DNA of 64,000 bases, taken from contig CACYHQ010000004.1 in the NCBI GenBank assembly GCA_902774245.1, forward strand, positions 62,001-126,000. Reading direction: 5' to 3'. Below are positions 61,035 through 64,000 of this stretch, piece after piece. This DNA comes from an uncultured bacterium (GTDB taxonomy: Bacteria > Verrucomicrobiota > Lentisphaeria > Victivallales > UBA1829). The position numbers and the translations under genes were made by a program. Position 1 is the first letter of the stretch. Each line of letters starts with the position of its first letter. The notes below the pieces were generated by a model, which saw nothing but the letters and a program-made list of their open reading frames with translations, did no database searches and was not told the origin of the DNA.

Positions 61035-61059
61035 GGAGATTTATCACTGCACCCAATCG

Positions 61060-61094
61060 CCCGTGCCGCCATCCGCGCGGTACGGGTGTTTTTT
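61060..61094 (+). terminator. Rho-independent terminator of guaA
   Basis: CCCGTGCCGC (61060-61069) pairs with GCGGTACGGG (61077-61086), with one G-U pair, then TGTTTTTT. Confidence 0.85.
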
Positions 61095-61157
61095 GTCCGG
61101 TCGAACGCAAAAGACGGTCAAAAACCGAAAAAAGGGAGGCGGAACGGGGTTTTCGAG

Positions 61158-61186
61158 TTGATTTTGCGCCCGGGATGCGCTATATT
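61158..61186 (+). promoter_or_regulatory. Promoter for the YfgM-like gene
   Basis: TTGATT (61158-61163), a 17-nt spacer and TATATT (61181-61186). Confidence 0.6.
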
Positions 61187-61234
61187 ATAAGAATCATTTT
61201 AAAACGCCAACACTTTTTCAGGACATATTGCACC

Positions 61235-62047
61235 ATGGCCAACAAAAATAAGAAGAAAATCGAGTCCTTCGAACAGCTCGCCGCCGCCCAGCAGCACAAG
61301 CGTCCCGCCGCTCCGCAGGAGGAGCCCGCCATTTCCACGATGCTGGACGAATTCGAAATGTGGATGGCCGTGAACTGGAAGAAGGCCATCATCGGCGTCT
61401 GCGCGTTCGCCGTGCTCGTCTCCGTCATCATCATCATCCAGGGCGCGATCCAGCGCGCCGAACTCGCCGCCCGCCGCGAGCTCGCCAACGCGGGCAGCAT
61501 CGCCGAACTCGAAGCCGCCATCGCGAAGCATCCGGGCAACAAGGCCGCGGATTTCGCGCGTCTCCGTCTCGCCGGCGAACTCATCACCGCGAATCAGCCC
61601 GGCGACCTGGAAAAGGCACGCGCACAGCTCCTCGCCGTCGCCTCCTCCTCCAAGTCCGAAACGTTCATCAAGGTGCGTTCCGCGCTCGACGCCGCCTACC
61701 TCCTCGAACAGCTCGGCAAGAAAGAGGACGCCGCGACCGAATTCGAGCGCATCGCCGGACTCGCCCAGACGCCCCGCGACCTCGGCGTGGAAGCGGCCTA
61801 TTCCGCCGCGCGCATCTTCTCCGGCCTCGACCAGATGATGAAGGCCGACGCCGCACTGAAGAAGATCAACTTCACGGCCGCGGCTGCCGACTCCTCCGCC
61901 GTCTACGGCTACTGGGCATCCCTCGCCAAGCAGCTCGACGAACAGATCCATCCGAAGACCGCGTCCGTGGCCGCTCCGGCCGACAAGCCCGCCGAAGCCA
62001 AGCCCGCCGACGCTCCCGCGGCCGCGGCTGAAACGCCCGCCGCATAA
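61235..62047 (+). CDS. YfgM/TPR_21-like membrane-anchored protein
   Basis: A 270-residue protein with a short basic cytoplasmic N-terminus, one membrane segment (about 47-66) and a helical TPR-like periplasmic domain (about 70-235) of the TPR_21/YfgM kind, e.g. GSIAELEAAIAKHPGNKAADFARLRLA in segment 88-114. The tail is Ala/Pro/Lys-rich. YfgM in E. coli is a periplasmic partner of SecYEG and BamB-type assembly; here the role is inferred from similarity of layout only. AGGA lies 10-13 bases before the ATG at 61235. A longer in-frame start at 60965 crosses the terminator and is rejected. Confidence 0.8.
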   Translation: MANKNKKKIESFEQLAAAQQHKRPAAPQEEPAISTMLDEFEMWMAVNWKKAIIGVCAFAVLVSVIIIIQGAIQRAELAARRELANAGSIAELEAAIAKHPGNKAADFARLRLAGELITANQPGDLEKARAQLLAVASSSKSETFIKVRSALDAAYLLEQLGKKEDAATEFERIAGLAQTPRDLGVEAAYSAARIFSGLDQMMKADAALKKINFTAAAADSSAVYGYWASLAKQLDEQIHPKTASVAAPADKPAEAKPADAPAAAAETPAA

Positions 62048-62065
62048 GCAACGGGGCTTCCTCGG

Positions 62066-62830
62066 ATGTCCGAATCCGGCGGCCTCACCAGACGCACCGA
62101 ATCGCTGCTCCGCGCGCTCCGCACGCGCCACGGTCGCCGCGATTCCGAATACTGTTTCTGCGACGGTCTCCGCGCGTCCCGTGAAGTCGTCACGCTTGCG
62201 CCGGACCTCGTCGAACTCGTGATTCTCCGCGAAGGCACCGCCCTGCCCTTCCCATCGCCCGTCGAACCGGTCGTTTTACCTCAATCTGAATTCGACCGCA
62301 TCGCGCCCACTGTCCATTCGCAGGGCATCCTCGTGCTGTCCCGCCGCCCGGCGCCCGTCCCGATGGACGCTCCCATGGCCGATCCCTTCGCGCTCGTGCT
62401 TGACCGCGTCGGCGATCCCGGCAATTTCGGCACCATCCTGCGGACGGCGCGCGCCGTCGGACTGCACGAAGTCTGGCTCACGCGCGGCACCGCCGACCCG
62501 TTTTCCGACAAAGTCGTCCGGTCCGCGTCCGGGGCGCAATTCTCCCTGAAAATCCGGTACGGCGGCGACCTGACCGAGCTCGCCGCGGACCTGCGCAAAC
62601 TCGGCGTGAAGACCTGCTACCGGACGCTTCCGGCGAGCGGCGGCAACGTCTTTCTGGAGCCGGACCTCTTCGATCGCAGCGCGATCATCCTCGGCTGCGA
62701 GGCGACCGGTGTGGCCGAACTCGAAAACTCGCGCGGACTGAACATCCCGATGCCCGGCGACGCGGAATCCCTGAACGTGGCGCAGGCCGCCACGGTCATT
62801 CTCTTCGAGTACGTCCGCCGGATGTTCTGA
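62066..62830 (+). CDS. SpoU/TrmH-family RNA 2'-O-ribose methyltransferase
   Basis: A 254-residue SPOUT enzyme. Motif 1 DRVGDPGNFGTILRTARA, motif 2 IILGCEATGV and motif 3 IPMPGDAESLNVAQAATVILFE are all present, with an N-terminal substrate-binding domain (about 1-95). It methylates a ribose in rRNA or tRNA; the target cannot be told from sequence. It follows the YfgM-like gene by 18 bases and converges with the heparinase-type gene. Confidence 0.92.
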   Translation: MSESGGLTRRTESLLRALRTRHGRRDSEYCFCDGLRASREVVTLAPDLVELVILREGTALPFPSPVEPVVLPQSEFDRIAPTVHSQGILVLSRRPAPVPMDAPMADPFALVLDRVGDPGNFGTILRTARAVGLHEVWLTRGTADPFSDKVVRSASGAQFSLKIRYGGDLTELAADLRKLGVKTCYRTLPASGGNVFLEPDLFDRSAIILGCEATGVAELENSRGLNIPMPGDAESLNVAQAATVILFEYVRRMF

Positions 62831-62836
62831 TTCGCC

Positions 62837-64000
62837 TTACCTGTTTTGTTCAGGATCGCCATACACGGCATAATCCGGCTTGCCGCCGTATGCACGGGAA
62901 TCCACGGCAAAGTAATTGTCCCCTCCGTCCGGATTCGTCCCGGCTGTGTTGTCGATCGCATAAAAGCTTCCGTCATCCAACTCGATGACCACCTCAACTC
63001 CAGACTGTCCGTCTGTACTCCCGTCAAGGACATGCACGGAAGTGACATGCGGACCGCCGTCGTCCGCGCGAACCGGTTCGTACACCACGACGAACGGCCG
63101 GTCCCATGTGTGTGGGTCCGTCCGGCGGATCATCAGCGTCGGCACGGGCTTTTCCCTGAAGAAACGGTCGAAATACCGGAAGTTCGCGGGCGATTCCGCC
63201 GTGTAGAATTCGCGCCGGAGACCGTTGTCCGGGATGAAGACATTCATCTTCAGTCCGTCCTTCCCGACGTCGAAGCTCCCCTTGATCGCGCCTGCGCCTT
63301 CCATGCCGTGTACATTTTTCAGGAAATCGTAGCCGAACCCGGACGCCGGATCGAACGGAGAAATCTCCCTGCCGCCGTCCATTTCGAACTTGCATCCCGT
63401 CCCGAGGTTGTGGTAGAGGTAATCGAACGTCTTCCCCTCGCCCTCCAGCATCTTCACGCGGAAGATGTCGAGATAGAATCCGGTCTTCGGCGAAGTCCGC
63501 ACGATGGCGTTCACGCGCCGCAGCTCCGCCTTCAGCGTTTTCAAATTCAGCACCGTCGACACGTCGGAGAACTGGATATTGTCCCGCATGCCCGGCTTCG
63601 GTTCCCCGCCCGGCACGGGCATTGGATCGGCGAGGTTGATCTTGAGCGGCAGATACGCTTTCGAACCGATTTCCGCACCGTTCACGACCACGGTGTTGTG
63701 CCCGACCGCCATGCGGTTGAACATCCGGTGCTGGATGTGCCAGTAGTTCGGCCCCGCGCCGAAATCGCATCCGAGGATATGCCCGCCTCCGTACAGCTCC
63801 ATCGCCAGGCCGTTTTCGTGGTAATGGCCCGACTTTTCCGAAAAGCCGTACACGCTGTACGCCAGCGCGTCCTCCGGTCGTCCCGTCGAGCTGAACGAAC
63901 GCCCCATCAGGAGCGCGTGGGCCGGGCTGAAGGAGACGCGCGGAATCGCCGGTTTCGCCTCGACCGGGCGGAGTTCCGGCACGAACGCGAAGAGCGGAAG
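62837..64000 (-). CDS. Heparinase II/III-type protein, C-terminal part
   Basis: The last 387 codons of a gene that starts beyond the window edge. The visible part is the C-terminal beta domain of heparinase II/III-family proteins, with GFSEKSGHYHENGLAMELYGGGHILGCDFG in segment starting about 48 residues from the edge, a histidine (GHYHEN) typical of this family's metal or active site, and VGHNTVVVNGAEIGSK. Family members are lyases of acidic polysaccharides such as heparin or alginate. No signal can be seen because the 5' end is missing. Frame continues open to 64000. Confidence 0.8.
   Translation of the reverse strand, partial: LPLFAFVPELRPVEAKPAIPRVSFSPAHALLMGRSFSSTGRPEDALAYSVYGFSEKSGHYHENGLAMELYGGGHILGCDFGAGPNYWHIQHRMFNRMAVGHNTVVVNGAEIGSKAYLPLKINLADPMPVPGGEPKPGMRDNIQFSDVSTVLNLKTLKAELRRVNAIVRTSPKTGFYLDIFRVKMLEGEGKTFDYLYHNLGTGCKFEMDGGREISPFDPASGFGYDFLKNVHGMEGAGAIKGSFDVGKDGLKMNVFIPDNGLRREFYTAESPANFRYFDRFFREKPVPTLMIRRTDPHTWDRPFVVVYEPVRADDGGPHVTSVHVLDGSTDGQSGVEVVIELDDGSFYAIDNTAGTNPDGGDNYFAVDSRAYGGKPDYAVYGDPEQNR

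Overview
The window comes from a GC-rich (about 60%) Gram-negative bacterium. It encodes lipid A synthesis (lpxC, a FabZ-type dehydratase), a Kdo/heptose-kinase-like protein, many lipoproteins and a DsbD. The mix of DUF2264, GH51, GH26, GH16, a CE7-type esterase, a heparinase II/III-type protein, an N/Q-rich Rho, a Tad-type secretion ATPase and an LA_2272-like surface lipoprotein fits a polysaccharide-degrading member of the PVC superphylum. Lentisphaerota/Victivallales is my best guess. No rRNA or tRNA is present to confirm this, so the taxonomy is inference.

Layout. 1-3705 (minus): Tad/Flp pilus genes cpaB, FHA-cpaF, tadB, tadC (cut by the window edge). 3781-5577 (minus): lpxC and a tandem two-domain FabZ. 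5732-10808 (plus): miaA, then yebC, ruvC, psd, pssA and a nucleotide-sugar epimerase, several with ATGA overlaps. 10899-15023 (minus): a large soluble hybrid sensor kinase. 15280-22434 (plus): four exported carbohydrate-active proteins (DUF2264, GH51, CE7-like, GH26). 22458-25518: a DUF3795 protein, then a DNA-damage cassette (Y-family polymerase, YolD-like, Ogt). 25537-28435: divergent LPS-kinase-like and GT-C glycosyltransferase genes. 28517-30664 (minus): a DAHP synthase-prephenate dehydratase fusion behind what looks like a complete aromatic-amino-acid attenuator with its own leader peptide. 30793-33200: an AT-rich island with one SMC/RloC-like ATPase. 33229-35031: glnB-amt behind a sigma-54 promoter. 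35129-39234 (minus): coaE, rho, GH16. 39735-44342 (plus): DUF1846, proB, miaB, yfcE. 44559-50465: a small lipoprotein, a lepB cluster, rmuC, dsbD. 50613-51253: an MNT/HEPN toxin-antitoxin pair. 51298-57372: an esterase lipoprotein, a 1284-residue lipoprotein and an LA_2272-like lipoprotein. 57418-62830: an unknown protein, an orphan Bro-N protein, guaA, a YfgM/TPR_21-like protein and a SpoU methyltransferase. 62837-64000 (minus): a partial heparinase II/III-type protein.

Most intergenic regions share one promoter style: TTGAAA, TTGATT or TTGACA, a 16-17 nt spacer, then TATATT or TATAGT. The most interesting item is the phenylalanine operon at 28517-30664. The first enzyme of the aromatic pathway and the last phenylalanine-branch enzyme are fused without a chorismate mutase domain. 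Upstream is a near-leaderless 21-codon peptide with four Phe, one Tyr and one Trp codon, followed by mutually exclusive RNA arms and a U-tract terminator. Others worth a second look are the pseudo-dimeric FabZ with complementary motif loss, the RloC-like island, the PII protein without Tyr51 under sigma-54 control, and the perfect 21-bp palindrome over the guaA promoter.
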